DNA of 64,000 nt from Asticcacaulis sp. (GTDB lineage Bacteria > Pseudomonadota > Alphaproteobacteria > Caulobacterales > Caulobacteraceae): assembly GCA_024707255.1 (NCBI GenBank), contig JANQAC010000002.1:490001-554000 (forward strand), written 5' to 3'. This document shows positions 54,104 through 62,665 of this stretch, in pieces. The translations under genes were made by a program, and so were the position numbers. Positions within the stretch are counted from its first letter, which is position 1, and every line of letters starts with the position of its first letter. Below the pieces are notes generated by a model. It made no database searches. It was not told the DNA's origin and saw nothing but the letters and a program-made list of their open reading frames with translations.

Positions 54104-55417
54104 TCAGGCGGTCTTCGCCTTACGTTTCTTCTTTTCAGGTGTGGCCAGAAGACCTGCGGTCATTTTCTCATACAGCATGAACAGATGCTCCACCCGTTCG
54201 CGGTCGCTCTCGAAGGGCGCCTTGCGATACAGGCGGTCGACCACCAAGTCGAGCGCGCGATGCGCCTTGCGCAGGTCGGCGGGCATGACATCAGGATCGT
54301 AGAGATCGGCCAAAGTGGCGCCGGGATGGGCGGCGCGGGCATCGAGAACGGCTTGGGCGAGGGCGTTGAGCTTGGCCTTGTCGGCGTCGGTAAGCTTGGG
54401 CCAAGGGAAGGTGTTGTAGACTAATCCGTTCGAATATCGGTAGTCGCTCTTCAGGCGCCCGCCGATGTTGCGCAGCCAAGCCATGTGAGTAGCACTCGTC
54501 AGAACAGCGAATTGCCATTTTGTTACCGCTCGGACAACCTTGACGAGGTTGCTTGGAACGATAGGCGGCTCCAACCACCCAATAGGAGCGTACTCTCGCC
54601 GCTCGGAACTAACCTCAGGGATACACAAGAATGGCTCATCAGGGATGACCGTCACATGAAACTTCGTGGGCGTGAGGGCCAAAGCGAGAGAGCCCTCTGT
54701 TGCCTTCTTCGCTTCACCTTCTGGCTTGGATCGAGGTGGCAGTTCACCCAGCCTATAGAGCCTTACCTTTTCCACTAACGATATCAGGCGAGGCAGTGAT
54801 CGAAGAGTCTGGGGGGGCACCCCGTCAACCACCGCGATCCAGCGGTCGCCTCCATTTATATATTCTTCCGAGCCGATATAAGGACGAATGTAAGGTGCAG
54901 CGCCCGGTTCGGCGGCGAGAAAGACATCCTTCTCGCTTCCGCTCATGATATAGTAACCACCGTCAATCGGCTTTGAACCGATAACTACTTTCGGCGCGTT
55001 TGAGAGCGGTTTGCTGGCTTCTCGCACCACCAAGTGACGATCCGCCAATTTGGACGCGTCGAATAGGTACGGAGACAGGGCCGAGTGACGGGTCTCTTCC
55101 GGTTCGCTATTGATATTTGGATAGCTAAATAGCCGTTTCTCAGCCGGTTCATCGTCGCGGCGCGTCAGCCCGATGGCGACGACGTGGACATGCGCCTTGC
55201 CGCGTGCGTCCGAACCCCAGTTGAAGGTGCGGTGAGCGAACGCGATTTCCAGCCCGTGACGATTGAATAGGATGGGCCAAAGCTGGGCCACCTGCTCGCC
55301 TTGGGTAATCGAATTGGTCGAGACGAAACCTATACGTGCTGACGAGTGCTGCACATAGTCGCCCGCCTTGATAAACCAAGCGGCGACGAAATCTAGCGTG
55401 CCGCCTGATTTTCCCAT
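54104..55417 (-). pseudogene. C-terminal half of an MmeI-like type IIL restriction-modification enzyme (TRD and C-terminal region)
   Basis: Encodes 437 residues beginning at the segment that follows the NPPF/Y methyltransferase motif in MmeI relatives (GTLDFVAAWFIKAGDYVQHSSARIGFVSTNSITQGEQVAQLWPILF). It continues through TFNWGSDARGKAHVHVVAIGL, the target-recognition region (RPYIGSEEYINGGDRW) and a C-terminal helical tail (TFPWPKLTDADKAKLNALAQAVLDARAAHP). SAM motif I and the catalytic NPPY/F lie in sequence that is missing between this and the N-terminal half. The first residues MGKSG are probably not a true start. Confidence 0.72.
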
Positions 55418-56457
55418 GGCGGCGTCTCACGTCCACGTTTCAGGCTCAGTACACGCGCCAGTTCGCTACGCAAGTCGTCGAGAAACAGAGGCTCTATAAC
55501 CTTAAGTATATTTTTTTCGGTAGTATAATGTGCGCCTTTCTTCCTGCGCTCCTTTGCGTTCATCACGGACTGAAACAGGGCGCCGAAAATCGCCGGACTG
55601 ATTTTTTCCCAGAAGAAGCCGCAGGCTTCTAGCAACTGATCACGCATTGACCTGTCGAATGCCGGAATAGGCAGTGGCTCAGCAAAGAGGTCGCCGTTTA
55701 TATAAGGAAAGCGCGCCAGGTCTTCATTCAGATTTGTTTGACGTTTCTCAACAGGCGTATTCAAGACCTGGAACAGTTCTGACAGCTTGGAACCAAGGTC
55801 GGAGCCGTCCTCTGCCGTGCGATCTTCAATGTAGGTCTGGAGCATCCCCAGTTCATCGAAAATGCCTGTATCGTCGGCAAAAAGGCAGAACAAAAGCCGG
55901 ACAAGAAGCCTTTCAAGCGGATGACCTTCGTAACCCGAAGCCTTGAGGGAATCGTGCAACCTACCCATCAATTCGGCGGCGATGATATTTACCGGGTCTT
56001 GGTCCCTGAAAACGCGCTTTTCAATCCCAACTATAAAGCCAAAAGCTTCAACATGCGTGGGCAAGTCGGCAAGCGCGAATTGTGTCTCTTCGCGTGTATC
56101 CAAGTCGATCAAGTGAAAGGTCTGGAAATCGCAAACCAAAATATAGCGGGGAAGCTCAAACTCCTTGAGATTGGGGAAGTAGTCTAGCGCCTGTTGCCGC
56201 GCGCGTGTAAGATCGCGACCCCGCGACTTATGCTCAACCAGCAATTTGCCCTTCCAGAACAGGTCAATGAATCCCTGTCTGTCACCCAGCTTCTTAACCG
56301 GCTCTTCAAAGGTCGCCACTTTGCGGCGCTTAACTCCAAAGACCTCAAAAAATTCATTATAGAAGGACTGTGTTTCACCCCGTTCGTAGTGAGCATCGGC
56401 CCATTCACGCGCAAAAGCAGCGGCGCGAACGCGAATATCATTCCATATTGGACGCAT
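55393..56457 (-). pseudogene. N-terminal half of the MmeI-like enzyme (nuclease and helical spacer)
   Basis: A 354-residue frame. The nuclease motif is D65-x9-E75-x-K77 (GFIDLFWKGKLLVEHKSRG), with the same spacing as D70-x9-E80-x-K82 of MmeI. A helical spacer follows and the frame reaches RKKGAHYTTEKNILKVIEPLFLDDLRSELARVLSLKRGRE, which in relatives leads into the SAM-binding motif DPACGSGNF. Here it instead runs 10 residues out of frame and stops. Together with the downstream piece it is one gene from which about 200 codons including both methyltransferase motifs have been lost. Confidence 0.75.
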
Positions 56458-56543
56458 AGTTGTCTCCCCGCATCACTCTCAAAGAGCCAGAAGGAGATTG
56501 CAACCGGATTTTTCTATTTTTGAGAGAACTTAGATACGTTAAA

Positions 56544-56984
56544 TCAATTCGACGCGTCGTCCTCGCTGATGGCCTGGACCACATCGGCGCGATCTTCCGG
56601 CGGGATTTTGTCAGCCGCATTCAGCAGCATGTCCTGCGCCACGATCTGGGCCTGGTTGCTCTTTTCGCGCAGGGCCTCGAAGCGCTTCTGCGCCTCGGCG
56701 CGGTTATAGTGCTTGCTGGCGATATAGTGTTTCAACTCACGACGCGCCTTGCGCACCTCGGTCAGGCGGGCGCGCAGCACCGGCCGGGCCTCGGCCAGGC
56801 TGGTCTTGACGGCGGCCTGGGTCTCCGGCGGCATTTGTGCGATCTTTTCCTCACTCAGGATGATCGGCGCCGCGTCATGCCGGGCCATGCGCGACTTGAT
56901 GAACAGCCCGGCCAGGACCGCGCCCTGAAGGACATTCAGGCCGAGCAGGATGGCAATGATGGCGCCGGTTTTCCAGTTTTTCAT
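56544..56984 (-). CDS. Periplasmic heavy-metal sensor-like protein
   Basis: A 146-residue protein. One N-terminal helix (AIIAILLGLNVLQGAVLAGLFI) anchors a helical periplasmic domain with the CpxP/Spy-like pattern SEEKIAQMPPETQAAVKTSLAEARPVLRARLTEVRKARRELKHYIASKHYNRAEAQKRFEALREKSNQAQ. Family name: periplasmic heavy metal sensor. It is last in an operon with an ECF sigma factor and a small membrane protein, suggesting the sensing arm of the module. Confidence 0.8.
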   Translation of the reverse strand: MKNWKTGAIIAILLGLNVLQGAVLAGLFIKSRMARHDAAPIILSEEKIAQMPPETQAAVKTSLAEARPVLRARLTEVRKARRELKHYIASKHYNRAEAQKRFEALREKSNQAQIVAQDMLLNAADKIPPEDRADVVQAISEDDASN

Positions 56985-56985
56985 C

Positions 56986-57285
56986 CTATCCTCCCAGTCC
57001 GGCCATCAGCGCGACCCCCGCGACATCAAGCGACTCGCCGGCAGCGATGCCGATACCCAGGCCCAGGGCCGCGCATCCGGCCAGGGCGGCCAGCTTGTAG
57101 CCGATGGCGTATTGCCAGTCGGTGAAGGCGCGTTTCAGGTTTTCCATGGCCTCGATGTGCCAGGGCTTTTCCTGCGGCTGGCTCATGGCGGCCTGGATCA
57201 GGCGGGCGGGCATGTCGGGCGCCGGCGGATCGATTTCCCATTTTTGCAGCAGGGATTTCAGGTCAGGGTCAAGCGGTTCTGTCAT
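56986..57285 (-). CDS. Small membrane protein, putative anti-sigma factor
   Basis: A 99-residue protein with an N-terminal cytoplasmic region (LDPDLKSLLQKWEIDPPAPDMPARLIQAAM) and two or so hydrophobic segments (YKLAALAGCAALGLGIGIAAG). It starts four bases before the sigma factor ends and precedes the sensor gene by one base. That position and layout fit a transmembrane anti-sigma factor. No ZAS or other anti-sigma motif is obvious, so the role is inferred from context. Confidence 0.6.
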   Translation of the reverse strand: MTEPLDPDLKSLLQKWEIDPPAPDMPARLIQAAMSQPQEKPWHIEAMENLKRAFTDWQYAIGYKLAALAGCAALGLGIGIAAGESLDVAGVALMAGLGG

Positions 57286-57827
57286 GGAGTCAATCTCTGC
57301 TTCAGGCCCTTTTTTCCACGGAACAAAAGGGCTTCCAGGGCGCTGGTGGTGATGTTCATGATGCGGGCGGCTTCGGCTTGTGAAAACTCTTCGTAATAGA
57401 CGAGGGTGAGCGCCATCTGCTGCGTGGCCGGCAGGGCGGCCATGGCCTGTTTGATGCGGCGGGTTTCATCGGCCCTGATGCGCAGATCCTCGCCGGTCGG
57501 GGCCATATCGCGCAGGGCTTCGGCATGGTCGTCGAGGTTTTCTGCCGGGGTCTTGCGGCGGCGCAGGCGATCGAGCGCGGCATTGGTGACGATGCGATAA
57601 AACCAGGTGCCGAAGGCACTGCGGGCGGGATCGAAGGCGGCGGCCTTCTGCCAGACCCCGGAAATGGCTTCCTGCGCCACCTCCTCGGCGTCCTCGCGGC
57701 TGTGCAGCAGGCGAAAGGCGATGGCATAGGCGCGCGTCAGGTGACGGCCGGCCAGATGACGGAAGGCCGCACTGTCGGCGCGCGCCACCTGGGCCATCAG
57801 TTGTTCATCTGTCAGGAGGCTCGTCAT
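57282..57827 (-). CDS. RNA polymerase ECF sigma factor
   Basis: About 181 residues. Region 2 is SAAFRHLAGRHLTRAYAIAFRLLHSREDAEEVAQEAISGVWQKAAAFDPARSAFGTWFYRIVTNAALDRLRRR; region 4 is AALPATQQMALTLVYYEEFSQAEAARIMNITTSALEALLFRGKKGLKQRL. No region 3, as expected for group 4 sigma factors. ATG at 57857 and further upstream starts are possible; 57827 gives the family-typical N-terminus. It is the first gene of a three-gene module and probably activates its own promoter. Confidence 0.92.
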   Translation of the reverse strand: MTSLLTDEQLMAQVARADSAAFRHLAGRHLTRAYAIAFRLLHSREDAEEVAQEAISGVWQKAAAFDPARSAFGTWFYRIVTNAALDRLRRRKTPAENLDDHAEALRDMAPTGEDLRIRADETRRIKQAMAALPATQQMALTLVYYEEFSQAEAARIMNITTSALEALLFRGKKGLKQRLTP

Positions 57828-58146
57828 CTGTATCGTAAACGGCCCGCCATCCGCCATGTCGAGAAAAACTCTCACCGCTCTACGCCTGTCTCTCCATCTG
57901 TTCAAGTTCATACCAAGAAGCGATGAGCCTGACTCATCGTGGCTTGGCAGCGTGCGACCGCACGCCGCCGCTGATGCGGCGAGCCTGCGCGGCCTTTGAG
58001 CGCTAAAGACTGATACGAGAGGGGAGAGCAAAATCCTGCGGCTTGCTGTTTTGGCAAAGAAAAACCTCCGGGACGCCTGATCCCGGAGGTTTTTTCTGCG
58101 GCGCCGCTCGAACCTGGCGCCTTCAGAGTTCTTCTGTTTTCAAAGT
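57828..58146. other. Gap between the sigma-factor operon and the DUF465 gene
   Basis: Apart from the terminator at 58061-58096 and possible extra N-terminal codons of the sigma factor, I see no gene in this stretch. It should contain the promoter of the sigma operon. Confidence 0.5.
58061..58096. terminator. Bidirectional rho-independent terminator
   Basis: CCTCCGGGA (58065-58073) pairs with TCCCGGAGG (58081-58089); A and T runs flank it on both sides, with six T after the plus-strand stem. It lies between DUF465 (minus strand) and the sigma-factor operon. Confidence 0.9.
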
Positions 58147-58344
58147 CTACTGGACGGTTTCCATCACGTCCTGTCGCTGAAGAGTCTTGATACGTTCAAT
58201 TTCCTCTTTCAGCTTGAGCTTCTTTCGCTTGAGTTCCTTTAGGTATAGAGAGTCCACGGAGGGGCTTCGTTCTTCGCGGGCAATGATGGATTTGAGGGAT
58301 TGATGACGGTGGTCGAGTTCACGAACTCTCGCTTCAATGCTCAT
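58147..58344 (-). CDS. DUF465 (YdcH-like) small coiled-coil protein
   Basis: A 65-residue protein: MSIEARVRELDHRHQSLKSIIAREERSPSVDSLYLKELKRKKLKLKEEIERIK. The L.H..L..xI and ELKRKKLKLKEEI stretch is diagnostic of DUF465. It should form a short antiparallel coiled coil. Function unknown, but nearly universal in alphaproteobacteria. A related domain ends the protein at 59663-60079. Confidence 0.9.
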   Translation of the reverse strand: MSIEARVRELDHRHQSLKSIIAREERSPSVDSLYLKELKRKKLKLKEEIERIKTLQRQDVMETVQ

Positions 58345-58494
58345 ACGGCAGTATCCTTCAGTCTCTCTGTCCGGACCCCATGTCCGGGCTACTCAGGGAA
58401 CACCCGTAAGCCGGTAATGTGGAATCACAATCCGTTACATCCGATCACGGTAATGAGAGAATTATAGTATAGGATGTGTTAAACAGTTTTGCGC

Positions 58495-59091
58495 ATGACA
58501 AATGATAAAATGAAATCCAATCAACGTCTTATTGTCGCCATAAGCGGCGCGTCCGGAGCGGTTTACGGTATCCGCGCGCTGGAAATGCTGAAAGCCGCGG
58601 GCATAGAGTCTCACCTGGTGGTTTCCAAGGCGGCGGCGCTGTCGCTGGAGGCCGAAACCGAGTTGTCCCTGTCGGATGTGCAGGCCCTGGCGGATGTGGT
58701 CTATAAGCCGGCGGATATCGGCGCGGCCATCGCTTCGGGGTCTTTCCGCACGCTCGGCATGTTGATCGCGCCGTGTTCGGTGAAAACGCTGGGAGAAATC
58801 ACCACGGGGGTTACGTCGTCCCTGGTCAGTCGCGCTGCCGATGTCTGCCTGAAGGAGCGCCGCCGACTGGTGCTGATGGTGCGGGAAAGCCCGCTGCATC
58901 TCGGCCATCTGCGCTCCATGGCAGCGGTGACCGAGATGGGCGCGATTGTCGCGCCGCCGATGCCGGCCTTCTATACCAAGCCGCAAAGCCTGGATGACAT
59001 GGTGCGCCAGACTGTGGCGCGCAGCCTGGCCCTGTTCGATATCGATGTGCCCATGACGCGCTGGGGCGAGGATATCAGCCTCAATGACTGA
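58495..59091 (+). CDS. ubiX: Flavin prenyltransferase UbiX
   Basis: UbiX makes the prenylated FMN cofactor required by the decarboxylase UbiD in ubiquinone synthesis. The 198-residue protein has VAISGASGAVYGIRALEML, GMLIAPCSVKTLGEITTGVTSSLVSRAADVCLKERRRLVLMVRESPLHLGHLRSMAAVTEMGAIVAPPMPAFYTKP, all hallmarks of the family. TTG at 58489 and ATG at 58510 are alternative starts. It overlaps the next gene by eight bases. Confidence 0.94.
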   Translation: MTNDKMKSNQRLIVAISGASGAVYGIRALEMLKAAGIESHLVVSKAAALSLEAETELSLSDVQALADVVYKPADIGAAIASGSFRTLGMLIAPCSVKTLGEITTGVTSSLVSRAADVCLKERRRLVLMVRESPLHLGHLRSMAAVTEMGAIVAPPMPAFYTKPQSLDDMVRQTVARSLALFDIDVPMTRWGEDISLND

Positions 59092-59590
59092 GGATGTATG
59101 GTCCTGGGTTGTGGCGGCCTACGGCGCGCCGGGCGTGGCCGAACAGTGCCTGGAGTTGCAGGACGCGCATGAGCAGAATGTCCCTCTGCTGTTGTGGGCG
59201 GCCTGGGCCGCCAAACAGGGGCCGGTTGATCAGGCACTGGCTTTACAGGCCGCCGGGAGGGCGCGGACGTGGTCGGAGGCGGCCATTATCCCCTTGCGCC
59301 ATGCGTGCAGACGGTTGAAGCAGCCTGTCTCGGAGGGGGATGATGTCCCGCGTCTGGCCTTGCGGGCGCAGGTAAAGGCTATTGAATTGCAGGCCGAAAA
59401 GGTTCTGCTTGAGCAATTGGCGGCCTTGAGTGTCGGGGGCGATTCCCTGCCGGAAGCGCTCATGCCGGCTGTCATGCTGGACGCCGTGCTGGCCGTGGCT
59501 TCGGCCTGGTCGGGTGACTATCCGGCGGAAAAGCTGGCGAGATTGACGCAGACCCTTTCAGACTGGCAAAAATTGCGCTATAAAGGATGA
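59084..59590 (+). CDS. TIGR02444/DUF2390 family protein
   Basis: A 168-residue soluble protein, all helical in appearance: VWSWVVAAYGAPGVAEQCLELQDAHEQNVPLLLWAAWAAKQG, then WSEAAIIPLRHACRRLKQ and LRAQVKAIELQAEKVLLEQLA. This matches TIGR02444 (DUF2390). Function unknown. It overlaps ubiX and is likely co-translated with it, which suggests but does not prove a link to ubiquinone metabolism. Confidence 0.8.
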   Translation: MTEDVWSWVVAAYGAPGVAEQCLELQDAHEQNVPLLLWAAWAAKQGPVDQALALQAAGRARTWSEAAIIPLRHACRRLKQPVSEGDDVPRLALRAQVKAIELQAEKVLLEQLAALSVGGDSLPEALMPAVMLDAVLAVASAWSGDYPAEKLARLTQTLSDWQKLRYKG

Positions 59591-59662
59591 AAGCGGCGGC
59601 TTTAATTGCCCTCTTTTGTCCTTTAGCTTCAACCCCTTAAGCCTGAGAGGAGTCGGCGGCTC

Positions 59663-60079
59663 ATGCACGACGACAGCAATATCCGGACCCTGCGCGGAAA
59701 AGACAATCTGCATCTGGTCAAATCGGATGAGCAGACAGGTAAGGGTGACACGGACAAGGATATCGAGCGCCGAATCGCGCAACGCCTCGAAGGCGAACAC
59801 AGCTATATCGGGCTTGTGCCGGAAGAGACGCCGGCTCAGGTTGATGATCTCGAACCGCGCGTCCGCGAACTGCCGATCGATGGCGAGGTTGTAGCCTTGC
59901 GTAATGAATGCGCCCTGCTGAAGCAGGAGCACAAGGATCTCGATGATTCAATCAGCGCGCTGGAAATCGTGCCCCTGCCGGACCAGATTCTGATCGCCCG
60001 CCTCAAGCGCAAGAAACTGGCCCTGCGCGACCAGATCGCCAAGATCGAAGACAAGATTCGCCCGGATATCATCGCCTGA
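59663..60079 (+). CDS. Protein with a C-terminal DUF465-like domain
   Basis: A 138-residue protein. The first 75 residues are charged and probably disordered (MHDDSNIRTLRGKDNLHLVKSDEQTGKGDTDKD). The last 55 (LRNECALLKQEHKDLDDSISALEIVPLPDQILIARLKRKKLALRDQIAKIEDKI) match DUF465 and resemble the stand-alone gene at 58147. A GAGAGGAG ribosome binding site is well placed. Function unknown. Confidence 0.8.
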   Translation: MHDDSNIRTLRGKDNLHLVKSDEQTGKGDTDKDIERRIAQRLEGEHSYIGLVPEETPAQVDDLEPRVRELPIDGEVVALRNECALLKQEHKDLDDSISALEIVPLPDQILIARLKRKKLALRDQIAKIEDKIRPDIIA

Positions 60080-60102
60080 TTTAGGCAGTTTTGAAAACTA
60101 TC

Positions 60103-60447
60103 ATGTCAACCACAACGCTCTGACGGCCAGTCGGGCCGAAGGAACTTGCGCTGATCGAAGCGTCGGGGATGAAAGCTTTTCCTCCACGCCTGCCGGAGCA
60201 GCCGATTTTCTATCCCGTCACTACCCATGCTTATGCGGTCAAGATCGCGCGCGACTGGAATGTGCCGGAGAGCGGTAGCGGTTATGTTACGCAATTCAAT
60301 GTGCGGACGGATTTTCTATCGAAATACAAGGTTGAGATCGCCGGTGGCAGGGAACATCAGGAGTACTGGATTCCGGCCGAGGAACTGGATGACTTCAACC
60401 AGGCGATTGTCGGCCTGATTGAAGTCACCGATACATTTGGCGTCTAG
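60103..60447 (+). pseudogene. Small conserved hypothetical protein with an in-frame TGA after codon 6
   Basis: From ATG 60103 the frame reads MSTTTL, then TGA (60121-60123), then continues in the same frame RPVGPKELALIEASG into the conserved body MKAFPPRLPEQPIFYPVTTHAYAVKIARDWNVPESGSGYVTQFNVRTDFLSKYKVEIAGGREHQEYWIPAEELDDFNQAIVGLIEV. Relatives I recall begin with similar text and an aromatic residue at the TGA position. The protein could instead start at ATG 60169 (92 residues). It ends with a four-base stop overlap with nagA. Function unknown. Confidence 0.65.
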
Positions 60448-61590
60448 GCCGCGATAACTTCCTCGGAACGAGCGCCGATAAAGGTGGCCTTCATTTGCAG
60501 GTCTGCGTCCATCCACACGATATCGGCGCGCTGACCAATAATCAGTGAGCCGCGCGAAGAGCCCAGGCCCAGGAAATGCGCCGGCGCCGTGGCGGCCATG
60601 ATGGCGGCTTCCGGCAGAGTGCGGCCGAGGTGGTTGACCGTATTGCGCACAGCCGTGGCCATGTCGAGATCGGAACCGGCGAGTGTGCCATCCGGGCCGA
60701 CGCAGACGCCATCGCGCACGATGATGGTCTGGCCGTTGAGCACGAAGGTCTTGGTATCCGAACCGACGGTCGGCATGGCGTCGGTCACCAGCATAAAGCG
60801 ATCGATCGGACGTGTGCGCAGGGCGATGCGCAGGGCGGCCCAGTCGACATGGTGGCCATCGGCGATGATGCCGGTATAGCTCGTCTGGTCTTCCAGCGCG
60901 GCGCCGACCACGCCCGGCGCACGGTGCGTAAAGGGAGACATGGCGTTGAATAGATGGGTAAAGCCGGTGATGCCGGCTTTCAGCGCCTCAACCGTGGTCT
61001 CATAGGTGGCGTTCGTATGACCGGCGGCCAGGATCACCCCTGCCTGCGCCAGTTCGGCGATATCTTCCGGCGTGCAGTTTTCCGGCGCAAGCGTCACCAT
61101 CGTCTTGCCGCGCTTCAAGCTCTTCAGAAGGGCCTTGGACTCGGCATCGAGCGTGCGGAACATCTCCGGGTTATGGATGCCCTTGCGTTGCTTGGAAATG
61201 AACGGCCCCTCGATATGGATGCCGAGGACGCCGGGCACGCCCTCGGGCGATGGCGTCCTCGGTGGCGCGCATGGCGGCATCGATCACGCTCAGTTCGTCG
61301 CTGATCAGGGTCGGCATAAAAGCGGTGGTGCCGTAGGGGCGGTGTGCCTTGCCGATGGCGGCGATACCGGCGGCATTGGTCTCGTCATTGAACAGGACGC
61401 CGCCGCCACCATTGACCTGGGTGTCGATAAAGCCGGGCAACAGATAGCCGCCCTCCACGTCGATGATCTCTCCAGTGGCCGGCTGATCACCGATCGCCGT
61501 GATGGTTTCGCCGTCACAGGTCAGGATGCCGGTGATCAGCCGGCCGTCGGGCAAGGCGATGCGGGCATTGATAAAGCTGGTCTGGCTCAT
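60444..61590 (-). pseudogene. nagA: N-acetylglucosamine-6-phosphate deacetylase, interrupted by one frameshift
   Basis: NagA removes the acetyl group from GlcNAc-6-phosphate. The N-terminal frame has FINARIALPDGRLITG, YLLPGFIDTQVNGGGGVLFND and AMRATEDAIA; the C-terminal frame continues EGVPGVLGIHIEGPFISKQRKGIHNPE with metal ligands in AAGHTNA and FTHLFNAMSP, then IADGHHVDWAALRIA and LVTDAMPTVGSD. One extra base in the three-G run at 61245-61247 (plus strand) separates them; removing it gives about 381 residues. It overlaps the upstream SIS gene by ATGA. Probably intact in the cell. Confidence 0.9.
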
Positions 61591-62651
61591 ACGGTTTTCG
61601 TGACCTTGTTGAGGTGGGGCGGGCTGTCGGGATCGAGGCCGCGGGCCACGGACAGGCTGTTGGCCAGGCGATAGAAGCTCTGGATTTGCAGGATCGGTTC
61701 CAGCGCCGGATGACTGGCCAGGGCCGGCAGGGGCGTGGTGCCGCTGACGGTTTCGACATTGGCCAGCAGGACCGAGGCGCCGCGCGTGGCGAATTCCTGC
61801 GCCGCCTCGCGCACGCCATCGCCGGCCACATCAGAAGTGGCGAAACCGATGATCGGGAAGCCGTCATTGATGATGGCCATGGGGCCGTGCTTGACTTCGG
61901 CCGAAGAGAAGGCTTCGGCGTGCAGGGCGCAGGTTTCCTTGAGCTTCAGCGCCGCTTCCTGCGCGACGGCGAAGCCGTAACCACGACCAATGACGAACAG
62001 GTTGCGCGCCGATTGCAGCACCGGCAGGGCGGGGGACCAGTCGAGAGACCAGGCAGCACTCAGTTGCGACGGCAGGTCATGCAAGCCGTCAGTCAGGCTT
62101 TCATCACCCGACCAGGCGGCGACAATAGCGGCCAGGCCGCCGAGCGAAACGATATAGGACTTGGTGGCCGCCACCGACTTTTCCGGACCAGCGCACAGCG
62201 GCAGCAGCGTATCCGCCAGGGCGGCCAGGGGCGAGGTCTCGTCATTGACCAGGGCCACGATATAGGCACCGGCCTTACGGTGGGCTTCCACGGTCGCCAG
62301 CAGGTCCGGCGAGCGGCCAGACTGCGAAATGGCGATACAGAGCGAGTCTTCGGCCACCACGGGCGCGGCGTAGATAGAGGAAACCGACATGGCGGCGGTG
62401 GAGGTCGGGACACCCAGATAAGTCTCGATCAGATACTTGCCGTATGTGGCGGCGTGATCGGAGGAGCCGCGCGCCACGGTGGTGACCGAGCGCGGCGGGT
62501 TGGCTTTCAGATGCGCGCCGAGGCGGGCGAGGGCGGCCTTGTTGTGGGACAGGAAACGCTGGACGGCCGCGCCGCCTTCGGCGGCTTCGGAGAACATCAA
62601 CGTCTTTTCGGCGTCGAGCGGTGCATGGGCAAGGGTAGGGGAGGGCATCAT
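61587..62651 (-). CDS. SIS-domain glucosamine-6-phosphate deaminase-like protein (NagB-II type)
   Basis: A 354-residue protein with two SIS domains and no glutaminase domain: TVARGSSDHAATYGKYLIETYLGVPTSTAAMSVSSIYAAPVVAEDSLCIAISQSGRSPDLLATVEAHRKAG, and later FVIGRGYGFAVAQEAALKLKETCALHAEAFSSAEVKHGP. This is the GlmS-derived deaminase (NagB-II) that replaces NagB in many proteobacteria. It lies with nagA and a GntR regulator, so conversion of GlcN-6-P to Fru-6-P is the likely job. Confidence 0.85.
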   Translation of the reverse strand: MMPSPTLAHAPLDAEKTLMFSEAAEGGAAVQRFLSHNKAALARLGAHLKANPPRSVTTVARGSSDHAATYGKYLIETYLGVPTSTAAMSVSSIYAAPVVAEDSLCIAISQSGRSPDLLATVEAHRKAGAYIVALVNDETSPLAALADTLLPLCAGPEKSVAATKSYIVSLGGLAAIVAAWSGDESLTDGLHDLPSQLSAAWSLDWSPALPVLQSARNLFVIGRGYGFAVAQEAALKLKETCALHAEAFSSAEVKHGPMAIINDGFPIIGFATSDVAGDGVREAAQEFATRGASVLLANVETVSGTTPLPALASHPALEPILQIQSFYRLANSLSVARGLDPDSPPHLNKVTKTV

Positions 62652-62665
62652 TATTCCTTGGAGTA

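Noticed and set aside
60121..60123. Selenocysteine at the in-frame TGA
   Set aside because: No SECIS-like hairpin follows, the family has no known selenoprotein, and a nonsense change or reinitiation is simpler.
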